Assembly: GCA_965276785.1 (NCBI GenBank) | Contig: OZ255629.1 | Span: forward strand, 3,286,001-3,350,000 | Length of the DNA stretch: 64,000 nucleotides | Direction of reading: 5' to 3' | From: LMUY01 sp965276785 | GTDB lineage: Bacteria; Pseudomonadota; Alphaproteobacteria; Acetobacterales; Acetobacteraceae | Shown: piece by piece, positions 25,929 through 34,862 of the stretch | Numbering within the stretch: the first letter of the stretch is position 1 | How the letters are laid out: each line of letters begins with the position of its first letter | Position numbers and translations under genes: made by a program | The notes under the pieces: generated by a model | What the model was told of the DNA's origin: nothing | The model's database searches: none | What the model saw: only the letters and a program-made list of their open reading frames with translations

Positions 25929-26981
25929 TTAGAGGTAATTTGCCAATGACAAGCTTTTTAGTTCGGAAATCAGTTTGTAGCTGGCGGTGAGTTGCGTCTG
26001 CACCTCGGACAGGCTGGAGATAGCCTGTGCCATGTTGACGTCCTCCACCGAAGACACCTGCGACGTGAGTGCGGTGCTCGCGTCGCCCATTTCGGTCTGC
26101 TGCGTGGTCAAGCTCGACTGGATATTGCCCAGCGATCCAGCCTCCGAACTTAAGCTGCCGATCGCGCTGGATAGAGTGGTTCCAGTCGCCTTGATGAGAT
26201 CGGCAAAACCCGGATCGTTCACCTTGCTGCTCGATAAATTCGCCAAAGTGGCGAGACTCGCGATAATGTCTTGGGTATAGGAGCCGCTGGTATTGGTACC
26301 GGTGCTGGCAGGAACAAGCGTGTTTTGGTTGGCCAAGATGCCGGTTTGGACGGGAGCGCCCGGACCAAGCTGCACCGTTGGCAGCAGGCTGGCGGCCGAG
26401 CCGCTCTGCAGATTAGCGCTGAATGGCGAGTTCGATTGCAAGGCACTGATGATGCTGGACGTGTTTGAAGCGCCAGTGCCCGCCAGGAGGGTCTGCACGG
26501 CGGTTCCAATCTGGGTAAAGAACGGTGCCGTCGTGATCGCTCCCGGGTTCGGGATTGGCGGGTTGGAACTGTCCGTACCGGCGAATAGGTAGTTGCTGCC
26601 ATCGGTTGTGTTCAGCAAGCTGGCGATCTGCTGTAACGCTGACTTCGCCGCGTCGGCGACATACGTCACTTGATTCGGATTGATGTTCGTTAACGACGGA
26701 ATTTCGGCGTTGATGGTTGTTGCTATGGAGCTAATCTGCGTGAGGGCGGTTTGCGCCACACCGATTGCCCCGGTCACGGTGCCGATCGCCGACTGCCGCG
26801 CCGTGAGCGATGCGATCTGCGGCTGCAGGCTGATGGCAGTGGCGGCGCTTGCGCCCAAGCCAGCGTAGTTGTTGGCCACGTGGCCCGAGGACACCTGCTC
26901 CGTGAGCGTGTCGAGCTGCGTCTGCGCGGCGCCCGAGCTATAGATCGCTTGGCCCAGCGCACCGTAATCGCCGATGATCAT
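25929..26981 (-). CDS. flgL: Flagellar hook-filament junction protein FlgL
   Basis: A 350-residue hook-associated protein 3 joining FlgK to the filament. It is flagellin-like at both ends: N-terminal AIYSSGAAQTQLDTLTEQVS followed by SGHVANNY, and C-terminal SSVEDVNMAQAISSLSEVQT followed by QLTASYKLISELKSLSLANY. The middle is Ser/Thr/Asn-rich. The start overlaps the flgK stop by 4 nt (ATGA), showing translational coupling. The 100 nt after its stop leads into the flagellin promoter. Confidence 0.92.
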   Translation of the reverse strand: MIIGDYGALGQAIYSSGAAQTQLDTLTEQVSSGHVANNYAGLGASAATAISLQPQIASLTARQSAIGTVTGAIGVAQTALTQISSIATTINAEIPSLTNINPNQVTYVADAAKSALQQIASLLNTTDGSNYLFAGTDSSNPPIPNPGAITTAPFFTQIGTAVQTLLAGTGASNTSSIISALQSNSPFSANLQSGSAASLLPTVQLGPGAPVQTGILANQNTLVPASTGTNTSGSYTQDIIASLATLANLSSSKVNDPGFADLIKATGTTLSSAIGSLSSEAGSLGNIQSSLTTQQTEMGDASTALTSQVSSVEDVNMAQAISSLSEVQTQLTASYKLISELKSLSLANYL

Positions 26982-28492
26982 GCCACGGCCTGGAGAAGAT
27001 CATTCCACATAGCCTGCACGGTGGTGATAATCTTGGCATTGGCGCCATATGAATTTTGCAGCACGACCATGTTCGAAAGCTCGCTATCGACCGAGACGCC
27101 GGTCTGCGTCTGCAGCTTGGACTGCAGTGTAGACTGCAAAGCTTGACCATTGGTAAGCGCGGTGTGCGCCGTGTTGGCCTGCTGCGACTGGTTGCTGACC
27201 AGGTTGGCCGCGAAATCCGACAAGGTGTTGCCTGTGCCATAGGGCAGCGAGAGCGTGCCAGAACCGCCCAGGCCAGTCACTGCTGGTGACGGTTGTGGGA
27301 TGCCACTCGCGATGGTGCTGCCGAAGCCATAGGTCAACACGTTGTTGATCAGAGTGGTGAAGCCCGCTTGCCCACCCGACGCGAGCGGTGGATTTGGCGT
27401 AAAGGGCGCTGCACCCGCTGCGGTGTTGGCCGGGCTGGTTCCATCCCGCACCAGATTGGGGCTGGCGACTACCCTGCTATTAACTTGGATGGTCCCAGCG
27501 AACCCCGTGTAGGTTTGCGGCGCTGCCGACCCGGCGCCGGGCACATTGCCTCGCGGGTCGGTAAACAGCGCGAGACCCTGGTCGGAAAAGCGCTTAGCCA
27601 GGATGCCGGCAAACTGGTCCAGCCCGGCCTGCAACGTCGGGACGGCGTCATCACGCAAAGCGAGCTGAGCGCCGATGCTCCCGGTGGTGATCTGGCCGCC
27701 GACCGGCTGGCCCGACAGCAGCAAGGGTGGCGCGGTCGACCCGGTGCTCAAGCTCGCCTGCGCCAGGCTGAACGGCCCCGGCGAAGATCCATTGAGGGTC
27801 ACCTGGCTGCCGCCCTGGATGGCAACCACGCCACCGTTCTGCTGCGTGATGAAGTGCATGCCGGAGAGCTGCGAAGCCGCTTGCTCTTGCACGTTCAGCT
27901 GAACCTGCAAATCCGCCGTGCTGGTGCCAGTGGCGTTGGCCGCAACGATTTGCTGCGAGAGATTGCCAATGGTCTGGACCGCCGTGTTCAGCGCCGCAAC
28001 GTTCGTAACCAAACCGTCCTGTGCATTCTGTCGCACAGTTGCATAGCCGGCCGCTTGGCCTTGGATCCCGGTCGCCAGCGTGTTGGCAGCCTGAACGACG
28101 GCGCTTTGCTGGCTTTGGTTCGATGGGTCGGAGCTCAGCGTGGTGAACGCATTGCTCAACGCGCCGACCAAGCTCGCCAAGTCGTTGCCTGCCCCGGTGG
28201 TCCCCTGCAATCCATCCAGAGACGCCAGCGCGTCCGACGTCACCTGCTGGCCCGCGACGTCGGCGCTCTGGCTGAGCACCGAAGCCTGCAATTGCGGATT
28301 GGTGGTCAGAACCGCCGGTCGCGTGGTCACCCCCTGGCCATAGCCGCCAGCCGTGACGTCGGACTGCGCCACCGTTTCGGTTGCATAGCCCGGCGTGCTC
28401 GCGTTGCCGACGTTTTGCGATGTCACGGCGAGCTGCGCGTTGACTGCAGCCAGACCGCTCGCGGCGATGCTGAGGGAGGCGCCGAGATTCAT
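26978..28492 (-). CDS. flgK: Flagellar hook-associated protein FlgK
   Basis: A 504-residue HAP1 protein at the hook-filament junction. The rod/hook N-terminal motif LSIAASGLAAVNAQLAVTSQ, followed by NVGNASTPGYATE, and the C-terminal GVSVDSELSNMVVLQNSYGA, followed by NAKIITTVQAMWNDLLQAV, define the family. A Flg_bb_rod domain opens and a Flg_bbr_C domain closes the chain. It starts 15 nt after flgE and probably shares its sigma-54 promoter. Confidence 0.95.
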   Translation of the reverse strand: MNLGASLSIAASGLAAVNAQLAVTSQNVGNASTPGYATETVAQSDVTAGGYGQGVTTRPAVLTTNPQLQASVLSQSADVAGQQVTSDALASLDGLQGTTGAGNDLASLVGALSNAFTTLSSDPSNQSQQSAVVQAANTLATGIQGQAAGYATVRQNAQDGLVTNVAALNTAVQTIGNLSQQIVAANATGTSTADLQVQLNVQEQAASQLSGMHFITQQNGGVVAIQGGSQVTLNGSSPGPFSLAQASLSTGSTAPPLLLSGQPVGGQITTGSIGAQLALRDDAVPTLQAGLDQFAGILAKRFSDQGLALFTDPRGNVPGAGSAAPQTYTGFAGTIQVNSRVVASPNLVRDGTSPANTAAGAAPFTPNPPLASGGQAGFTTLINNVLTYGFGSTIASGIPQPSPAVTGLGGSGTLSLPYGTGNTLSDFAANLVSNQSQQANTAHTALTNGQALQSTLQSKLQTQTGVSVDSELSNMVVLQNSYGANAKIITTVQAMWNDLLQAVA

Positions 28493-28507
28493 TGGACTTG
28501 CCTAGCG

Positions 28508-29824
28508 CTACTGCTTCATATCGAGCGTGGTCTGCAGCAGGGTGTTGGCCGTGCTGACGACCTTGGCGTTGGCCGAGTAGGCCTGCTGCGCAACGATCAA
28601 CTTGGTGAACTCGGTGGCGATATCCACATTCGAACCCTCGAGCGATCCGACGACGAGCGAGCCCGCCGAGCCACTGCCCGCGCTTTGCGCCAAAGCGACA
28701 CCCGAGTTGATCGTCGGCGTATAGGCTTGCCCATTTTGCCGCTGCAACTGATCGGCATTGGCGAAAGTCGTCAGGGGAACCTGGCCGATAATTCGAGTTT
28801 GGCCGTTGTTGTAATTGGCCACGACGTTCCCGCTCGTCTCCATGGTGATTCCGCTGAACGACCCGGGCGCGACGCCGTCTTGGCTGATTCCCTCCAGCGT
28901 ATAGCTCTTGCCGGCATATTGCGTCACACCGCTTGCCCCGCCATAGGTGCCGAGATTGAGGCTGATCGGCTGCGACGCCCCGCCGAAGCTGGCCGTGAAA
29001 TTCAACGCTGCTGCCGTGCTGCCGGCAGCGGGCAGGGTGATGCCGGTGCCGGGGGTGATCGTGCCGATAGTGCCGGCCGGCTTGCCGGCGACAGACCCGT
29101 CGTTGAAAGCAACGGTGGCAGACCCCAAGGACGGCGGATTAGAATCCGGTGCGGAGATCGAAACCGTCCAGTTATTGGCCGAGTTCTGGACCCACGACAG
29201 ATTGACTGCATGCTCCGTGCCATCAGCGTCGTAAACGTTGATCTGTGAAGCAAGCGGTGAGGCCGCTGTTGCCGTGCCGGTTGCGGGCGTAGCCGGCAGG
29301 TTTGCATTCAGCGTCACGTTCTTCGTGGCCACCGGCGCGAACGCACTTTGGTTCACGGAAAGTGGGGCTATTTGAGTTGTGTTCAGCAGGTTCGTCGTCG
29401 GGTCTGCGGACCAACCATTTAAAACCTGACCGACGTCGTTGACCAGGTAGCCATTCTTGTCGAGCGTGAAGTTGCCGTCGCGCGTATATTCGGTCTGGCT
29501 GCTCAGCACGGTGGCCTGCGTGGCGTCACTGGTTTCCTGCGTGACCTGGAAGAAGCCCTTTCCGGACACTGCCAACGCCAGCGAGTTTGTAGAGCCCGTG
29601 ATAGTACCTTGCACGTTGTTCTGATACTGCGGCGTAGCCGTGACGAAACCAGAGTCGTTGGTCGTGGCCGTACTGTTGGTGAGGTAATCCTCGAAGCTGG
29701 TGTTGATATCCTTGTAACCAGTTGTCTGGCTGTTAGCGACGTTATCGCTTATGTCGCCGAATGCGGTCGATTGCGCGCCCAATCCGCTGACCGCAGTGTT
29801 CAAGGCGCCGAACAACGAACTCAT
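28508..29824 (-). CDS. flgE: Flagellar hook protein FlgE
   Basis: A 438-residue hook subunit. The N-terminus LFGALNTAVSGLGAQSTAFG, followed by DISDNVANSQTTGYK, and the C-terminus GSNVDIATEFTKLIVAQQAY, followed by SANAKVVSTANTLLQTTLD, are the hook-protein signatures, with NVYDADGTEH-type sequence in the middle. ATG 29824 is used because it gives the conserved MSSLFGALNTAV start. An in-frame reading up to 30052 adds 76 unrelated residues and runs through the promoter. A near-consensus sigma-54 promoter lies 34 nt upstream. Confidence 0.95.
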   Translation of the reverse strand: MSSLFGALNTAVSGLGAQSTAFGDISDNVANSQTTGYKDINTSFEDYLTNSTATTNDSGFVTATPQYQNNVQGTITGSTNSLALAVSGKGFFQVTQETSDATQATVLSSQTEYTRDGNFTLDKNGYLVNDVGQVLNGWSADPTTNLLNTTQIAPLSVNQSAFAPVATKNVTLNANLPATPATGTATAASPLASQINVYDADGTEHAVNLSWVQNSANNWTVSISAPDSNPPSLGSATVAFNDGSVAGKPAGTIGTITPGTGITLPAAGSTAAALNFTASFGGASQPISLNLGTYGGASGVTQYAGKSYTLEGISQDGVAPGSFSGITMETSGNVVANYNNGQTRIIGQVPLTTFANADQLQRQNGQAYTPTINSGVALAQSAGSGSAGSLVVGSLEGSNVDIATEFTKLIVAQQAYSANAKVVSTANTLLQTTLDMKQ

Positions 29825-29857
29825 GCCGCTACACTCCCAAACGATGTCGCCGGCTCC

Positions 29858-29873
29858 GCACGAACCGTGCCAA
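29858..29873 (-). promoter_or_regulatory. Sigma-54 promoter of flgE-flgK-flgL
   Basis: Minus strand TTGGCACG-GTTC-GTGC has the invariant GG and GC with correct 10-nt spacing and differs from the -24/-12 consensus essentially only at the T/G before TGC. Transcription would start near 29847, about 23 nt before the flgE ATG. Its -24 half is part of an 11-bp perfect inverted repeat (29861-29871 and 29892-29902). Confidence 0.75.
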
Positions 29874-29946
29874 ATGCAAACCATGGCGCGAGGCACGGTT
29901 CGAGGCCACTGACATGAGCCAAAACGGTCGACCACGGCACGTCCCG

Positions 29947-29964
29947 CCGGGCAAATTCTGCCGG
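29947..29964. promoter_or_regulatory. Palindromic site, candidate FlbD enhancer, flgE-fliK gap
   Basis: CCGGGCAAATTCTGCCGG is a near-perfect dyad, flanked further out by CCCGCC and GGCGGG. It lies about 75 nt upstream of the flgE sigma-54 promoter, a usual enhancer distance. It closely resembles a site before fliF (32053-32070). The likely binder is the sigma-54 activator FlbD; this is inference. Confidence 0.5.
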
Positions 29965-30074
29965 TCGGCGGGTTCGGGCCGGCCTTGAATCGGCAGAAGA
30001 CGCAATCCCGTCGGCTCGAAACCGGCCGCGAGCATGGCCGGCCGTGCGGCACGGCCTTTGCGAACCACCCGGCA

Positions 30075-31343
30075 ATGACAAACGCATCCTTCCATCAGCC
30101 CGGTCTGCGGCAAGTCCCCGGCAGCGTGCAGCCGCCGTCTGGAGGAGCCGCTATCCCGAGTCAAACCCCCGAGACAGGACCGGCATCGGCTGAACCGGCC
30201 GCCGGCAGCTTCGCAAGCTGGTTGTCCCAGCTCGAAGCGGCGGCTCCATCGGAGGCGGCCAAGGCCCCAACTGGGACGTCGACGCCAGACTCCACCATTG
30301 TGCCTCCCACCATGAACGAGGCGGAATCTCTCATGCGAGCGGGCGAGGCGGGCGTATCCGGCTCACCAGCCGTCAAGGAGCCCAAGGTTGGACCGAAGGC
30401 CGGGGCCGCGGCAAAGACCTTGAGCAAAGGCCAACTCCCGCAAGTTGCAGACCCGGCACTGACGTCGCCACTAACACTGGTGGCCCTCATCGCTGCGCCG
30501 CAGCCTGCCCCCTTTTCGCCGACGCCTAACACCCCCCCGGCTGCGGGGAAGCCAGAACTCCTCCCCGTCGCGGACCGGCAACCGAATGCACCGCCCATCA
30601 GCCCGGCCGGGACTGCATTGCAGCTACCGGCTATGCACCCAGCGTTGAATCTGCAACTCCCATCATCCGGCGAAACGGCGGCTATCGAACTCGAAAACAC
30701 GGCGCCCGCAACCCCGAAAGGCGCTCCGGGGAACACGCTGCCCTTCGCTCCTCTTACCGCCGCGCCGTTATCGTTGGCGTCGTCGCCGGAGACCGCCCAT
30801 GTCGCCGGGGCTCGCTCGGCCGCCGCCGGGCCGCCACCGAGCCAGCAGGTCGCTCCAGCGCTTGCCCAACTGAGTCATTCGGCATCGGGCGGCCAGCTGA
30901 CGTTGCGGCTGAACCCGGGTGAACTCGGGCATGTGCAAGTCCAGATAGATCGTGCTGCCGACGGCACCGCCAGCGTGCATATCACGGCGGAGCGACCCGA
31001 GACGCTCCAGTTGCTGGTGGCCGACCAGGCCCAGCTCCACCGAACCCTCGACAGCGCTGGCGTGCCGCATGAAGGGCGGACGTTGAGCCTGGCGTTGGGG
31101 AACCCCGAAGTCGGTGGCGATGGCTCCGGCGCAGCCACGGGTGGTTCCAGCGGCGGCTCCTTCACGGACGCCCAATCCGGCGGCCAGCAGGAGCGGCCGT
31201 CATCCGGCGGTAGGACTGGCACCGATCCTGCAACGAGCGCGCCTATAATGAGCACGTCACTATCGAGCGATCCTGCAACCAACATCATCGCGCCCGCGAT
31301 CGGCCCGGATTGGCTCCGCGCTGGCGTGGACATCACAGCCTAG
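30075..31343 (+). CDS. fliK: Flagellar hook-length control protein FliK
   Basis: A 422-residue Pro/Ala-rich protein. The N-terminal two thirds are low-complexity ruler-like sequence. The C-terminal domain has the Flg_hook pattern GGQLTLRLNPGELGHVQVQI, then RPETLQLLVADQAQLHRTLD. FliK measures hook length and switches the export gate from hook to filament substrates. ATG 30075 is preferred; an in-frame start at 29985 would place translation across the divergent promoter region. It is followed by flgD after 9 nt. Confidence 0.85.
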   Translation: MTNASFHQPGLRQVPGSVQPPSGGAAIPSQTPETGPASAEPAAGSFASWLSQLEAAAPSEAAKAPTGTSTPDSTIVPPTMNEAESLMRAGEAGVSGSPAVKEPKVGPKAGAAAKTLSKGQLPQVADPALTSPLTLVALIAAPQPAPFSPTPNTPPAAGKPELLPVADRQPNAPPISPAGTALQLPAMHPALNLQLPSSGETAAIELENTAPATPKGAPGNTLPFAPLTAAPLSLASSPETAHVAGARSAAAGPPPSQQVAPALAQLSHSASGGQLTLRLNPGELGHVQVQIDRAADGTASVHITAERPETLQLLVADQAQLHRTLDSAGVPHEGRTLSLALGNPEVGGDGSGAATGGSSGGSFTDAQSGGQQERPSSGGRTGTDPATSAPIMSTSLSSDPATNIIAPAIGPDWLRAGVDITA

Positions 31344-31352
31344 GACGAGAAC

Positions 31353-32027
31353 ATGAGCGGTTCCATTTCAACGGCCGGCGCGGCCAATTCGGCCACAAGC
31401 GGCAATGCCAGCAGCGGCTCTACCAATGCGCTCTCATCGCTGACCAACAACTTCAGCAGTTTCTTAAACCTGCTCATGACGCAGCTAAAGAACCAGGATC
31501 CGTCGAGCCCGATGGACACGAACCAGTTCACCTCGGAACTGGTGCAGTTCAGCCAGGTCGAGCAACAGATCACTACCAACTCCAGCCTCACGACTCTGAT
31601 CCAGGCGACGCAAGGATCTGAGACGATCCAGGCCAGCAGCGTCGTCGGCAAGCAAGTGACGGTGAACAGCACGCAATTGCCGCTGCAGAACGGTTCCGCC
31701 GCGCTCAGCTTCACCACGCCGACTGCCGAACCGGTTTCGATCTCTCTTAAGAGTAGCTCCGGTTTGGATGTGAAGGACGTCTCGCTGACGTCGACCGCCG
31801 GCCAGAACAACTGGACCTGGGATGGCACGAACAATTCCGGTGCCTCGCTGCCAGACGGCGTCTACACCGCCACTGTCACAGGAGGCACATCGAGCGCTTC
31901 GGCATCCGCGGTGCCATTCACCGTCACCGGAACGGCCACCGGAGTGACCAACAGCAACGGGGTGGTTTCTCTGCAGGTGGGCGCGCTGATGACGCCGTTC
32001 AGCAATCTCGCCTCGGTGGGGAACTAG
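31353..32027 (+). CDS. flgD: Flagellar hook-capping protein FlgD
   Basis: A 224-residue hook cap scaffold that sits on the growing hook and orders FlgE assembly. The N-terminal conserved block FLNLLMTQLKNQDPSSPMDT, followed by NQFTSELVQFSQVEQQ, is diagnostic. A FLN-like/Tudor-like C-terminal region shows NNWTWDGTNNSGASLPDGVY. ATG 31353 is preceded by GGACGAGAAC. It is co-transcribed with fliK. Confidence 0.93.
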   Translation: MSGSISTAGAANSATSGNASSGSTNALSSLTNNFSSFLNLLMTQLKNQDPSSPMDTNQFTSELVQFSQVEQQITTNSSLTTLIQATQGSETIQASSVVGKQVTVNSTQLPLQNGSAALSFTTPTAEPVSISLKSSSGLDVKDVSLTSTAGQNNWTWDGTNNSGASLPDGVYTATVTGGTSSASASAVPFTVTGTATGVTNSNGVVSLQVGALMTPFSNLASVGN

Positions 32028-32052
32028 CCGCCCGATCGGTCCAGAGTGCCAG

Positions 32053-32113
32053 CTGGGCAGATTTTGCCGAGCCGTTAAGGCCTTGGTAACGCACCTCCGC
32101 CAAAATCGCCCAG
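32053..32113. promoter_or_regulatory. Two related palindromic sites upstream of fliF
   Basis: CTGGGCAGATTTTGCCGA (32053-32070, plus) and CTGGGCGATTTTGGCGG (32097-32113, minus) are facing copies related to each other and to the palindrome at 29947-29964. They sit 38-98 nt before fliF in the 123-nt flgD-fliF gap. They look like paired binding sites of one regulator, most likely FlbD. A clean promoter for fliF was not found. Confidence 0.5.
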
Positions 32114-32150
32114 CGGCAGGACGCCGCCGAGTGTAGGTGGGCTCGCAGGC

Positions 32151-33845
32151 ATGGCAGCGTTGCTGGACGGTTTCAAGGCGTTGGGGGTTGGCCGACTGAT
32201 CGCGATGGCGTCGGTCGCTGGCTTGATGCTGATCATGCTCGCCTTCCTGGCCCTGCACGGCGGCGGCAGCGGACACATGGCCCTCCTTTACGCAGACATG
32301 GATTTACGGGAGGCCGCCCAGGTGGCGGACCAGTTGGACCGTGCGCACATCGCCCACGAGGTAGGCCCAGACGGAACCCGCATCTCTGTCCCCGCTGAGG
32401 ACGTTCCACGCGCCCGCTTGCTGCTTGCCAAGGAGGGGCTACCCTCCGGCGGATCCATCGGCTACGAGATTTTTGACCGTGGCGACGGGTTGACGTCGAG
32501 CCAGTTCCAGCAAGCCATCAGCCAGACGCGTGCCCTGGAAGGGGAGTTGGTGCGGTCGATCCGGATGATCTCCGGGGTTCGCGCTGCCCGGGTTCACCTG
32601 GTGTTGCCGAAGCGCGAACCGTTCGCGCGCGACCAGCAGGAAGCGCAGGCCAGTATCGTGCTGACCATGGCCGGGGCGGCCCGGATGGACCGCGAGGGCG
32701 TCCAATCGGTGTTGAATCTGGTGGCGTCCGCCGTGCCGGGATTGCGGCCGCAGAACATTGCCATCATCGACAGCCGCGGCAACCTGCTGGCCCGCGCCGG
32801 TCAGGCCGGAGACAGCGGCGCCGCCCAAACCGCGGCCGAACTGCGCGCCGCGACCGAGCAGCGCCTCTCGCGCGCCGTTGAAGACATGCTCGAGCCAACC
32901 CTGGGCGCGGGACGGGTGCGTGCAGAAACTGCGGTGGATATGGACTATGACCAAGTCAAGGAGACGCAGGAAAAGTACGATCCTGACAGCAAAGTCGAAC
33001 GCTCGACGCAGAACAACACCAGCACGAACAAGACTACCGAGCAGAACAATACGGTGAGTGTCGCCAATAACCTGCCCAATGCGGACGCCGGGTCAACGCC
33101 CGCCGGAAGCCAGGAGCAGCGCTCGGAGGAGACCACCAACTACGAGATCGGCAAGACCATACGGACGACGGTGCGGGACCAGCCGACGGTGCGCCGCATC
33201 AGCTTGGCCGTCCTGGTCGATCAGGTGCCGATGAAAGCGGCCGACGGTACGGTGACGTGGAAGGACCGCACTCCCGAAGAGCTCACTCGGATTGCGGCGC
33301 TCGCTCGCAGCGCCATTGGCTATGACGAGAAGCGGGGCGATAAGGTGGAGGTGGTCAGCATGCGCTTCACTGCCACCGATGACCCGGCGGAGCCGGCCAA
33401 GCCCGCCATGTTCGGCCTTCCCGTCGACAAGTCGGACCTGATGCGACTGGGACAAACCGGCTTGCTGGGCTTAGTCGCTCTGGTCGCGTTGCTTTTCGTG
33501 CTTCGCCCGATGGTCGTGCGGCTCACCACGATTGCACCGGCAGCCATCGAGGGCGGGGCTGCAGGCTCCATGCTGCTCCCGCCAGGCACGATTTCGCCCA
33601 CAGCTTCTGCTGGCGCGGCATTGGCCATTGCCGGGCCCGGCGGTGGTTCGGCGGGCTTGGCCCTGGCCGGCCCTGCGGGTAGCTCACCGGTCCACGCGCC
33701 TGGTGGGGAAGCCATGGTTCGGGTCGGCAGCATCGACGGTGCGATGCGGGCCTCCTCGCTGCGCAGCGTGGCTGAATTGATCGAGAAACACCCGGAGGAG
33801 AGCTTGGCCGTGATGCGCAACTGGATGGCAAGGGAGCCCGGCTGA
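32151..33845 (+). CDS. fliF: Flagellar MS-ring protein FliF
   Basis: A 564-residue inner-membrane protein forming the MS ring, base of the flagellum. An N-terminal membrane helix (about residues 15-36, LIAMASVAGLMLIMLAFLAL) precedes the YscJ/FliF domains (YADMDLREAAQVADQLDRAH, then GYEIFDRGDGLTSSQFQQAI). A second helix (about 433-453) follows. The short C-terminal tail (SLRSVAELIEKHPEESLAVM) binds FliG. ATG 32151 is in register. fliG starts 3 nt after the stop. Confidence 0.96.
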   Translation: MAALLDGFKALGVGRLIAMASVAGLMLIMLAFLALHGGGSGHMALLYADMDLREAAQVADQLDRAHIAHEVGPDGTRISVPAEDVPRARLLLAKEGLPSGGSIGYEIFDRGDGLTSSQFQQAISQTRALEGELVRSIRMISGVRAARVHLVLPKREPFARDQQEAQASIVLTMAGAARMDREGVQSVLNLVASAVPGLRPQNIAIIDSRGNLLARAGQAGDSGAAQTAAELRAATEQRLSRAVEDMLEPTLGAGRVRAETAVDMDYDQVKETQEKYDPDSKVERSTQNNTSTNKTTEQNNTVSVANNLPNADAGSTPAGSQEQRSEETTNYEIGKTIRTTVRDQPTVRRISLAVLVDQVPMKAADGTVTWKDRTPEELTRIAALARSAIGYDEKRGDKVEVVSMRFTATDDPAEPAKPAMFGLPVDKSDLMRLGQTGLLGLVALVALLFVLRPMVVRLTTIAPAAIEGGAAGSMLLPPGTISPTASAGAALAIAGPGGGSAGLALAGPAGSSPVHAPGGEAMVRVGSIDGAMRASSLRSVAELIEKHPEESLAVMRNWMAREPG

Positions 33846-33847
33846 CC

Positions 33848-34861
33848 ATGCGAGCGAGCAGCAATTCGATCGCTCTCACCGGAGCACAGAAGTCAGCGGT
33901 GCTAATGCTGGCCCTCGGCGAGGAGCAGTCCAGTCGGTTGTTCGGCCTGCTGCACGAGGACGAGATCAAGGAGATTTCGGCCGCCATGTCTCAGCTTGGC
34001 AGCGTGAAGGCCGAACTGGTCGAAGCCTTGTGCGTCGAATTCGCCGAGAGCATGGGGGGCATGAGCAGCCTGGTTGGCAGCTTTGATAGCACCGAGCGCT
34101 TGCTGCAAAAGGCACTGCCGCGGGATCGTGCCGCGCAGATCATGGAGGAAATCCGCGGCCCGGCCGGGCGCACGATGTGGGACAAGCTCGGCAACGTGCA
34201 CGAGGCCGTGTTGGCGAACTATCTCAAGAACGAATACCCGCAAACCGTCGCCGTCGTGCTTTCGAAGATCAAACCAGAGCACGCAGCCCGGGTGTTGACG
34301 CTGCTGCCGGACAGCTTCTCAATCGAGGTGGTGATGCGCATGCTGCGGATGGAGAGCGTGCAGAAGGAAGTGCTCGACGGAGTCGAGCGGACGTTGCGGG
34401 CCGAGTTCATGTCCAACTTGGCCCGTTCCACCCGGCGCGACGCGCACGAGATGATGGCTGAAATCTTCAATAATCTCGACCGGGCAAGCGAGACCCGCTT
34501 CGTCGCGGCGTTAGAAGAGCGAAACCGCGAATCGGCCGACAAGATCAAGTCGCTGATGTTCACCTTTGATGACCTGTCCCGGCTATCCGCCACGGCCATC
34601 CAGGGGCTGCTGCGCGCGGTGGACAAGGACAAGCTTCCGCTAGCTCTTAAAGGCGCGTCCGAAAGCCTGCGGGATTTGTTCCTGAAGAACCTGTCGGAGC
34701 GGGCCGGCAAAATGCTGCGCGACGACATCGAAGCCTTGGGGCCGGTCAAACTCCGCGAGGTGGACGAAGCTCAGGCAGCGATCGTAATTCTCGCCAAAGA
34801 CCTCGCGGCGCAAGGCACGATCGAGATCGGCGAAGGCAAGGACGAGGAAATCGTCTACTAA
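33848..34861 (+). CDS. fliG: Flagellar motor switch protein FliG
   Basis: A 337-residue rotor protein that links the MS ring to the C ring and generates torque against the stator. It has the N-terminal AVLMLALGEEQSSRLFGLLH, the middle NEYPQTVAVVLSKIKPEHAA (EHPQ-type motif), and the C-terminal LMFTFDDLSRLSATAIQGLL, followed by RAVDKDKLPLALKGA, with charged torque residues. It is tightly packed between fliF and fliH. Confidence 0.96.
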   Translation: MRASSNSIALTGAQKSAVLMLALGEEQSSRLFGLLHEDEIKEISAAMSQLGSVKAELVEALCVEFAESMGGMSSLVGSFDSTERLLQKALPRDRAAQIMEEIRGPAGRTMWDKLGNVHEAVLANYLKNEYPQTVAVVLSKIKPEHAARVLTLLPDSFSIEVVMRMLRMESVQKEVLDGVERTLRAEFMSNLARSTRRDAHEMMAEIFNNLDRASETRFVAALEERNRESADKIKSLMFTFDDLSRLSATAIQGLLRAVDKDKLPLALKGASESLRDLFLKNLSERAGKMLRDDIEALGPVKLREVDEAQAAIVILAKDLAAQGTIEIGEGKDEEIVY

Positions 34862-34862
34862 C

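Noticed and set aside
27293..29248. Long plus-strand open frame across flgK and flgE
   Set aside because: Antisense shadow of two well-supported flagellar genes; Arg/Gly/Ala-rich translation without domains.
29892..29907. Second copy of GGCACGGTTCG on the plus strand as a fliK promoter
   Set aside because: It lacks the TGC/-12 element, so it is only the other arm of the inverted repeat.
32080..32095. Possible sigma-54 promoter of fliF (GGCCTTGGTAACGC)
   Set aside because: GG and GC have the right spacing but the rest of the consensus is missing; too weak to call.
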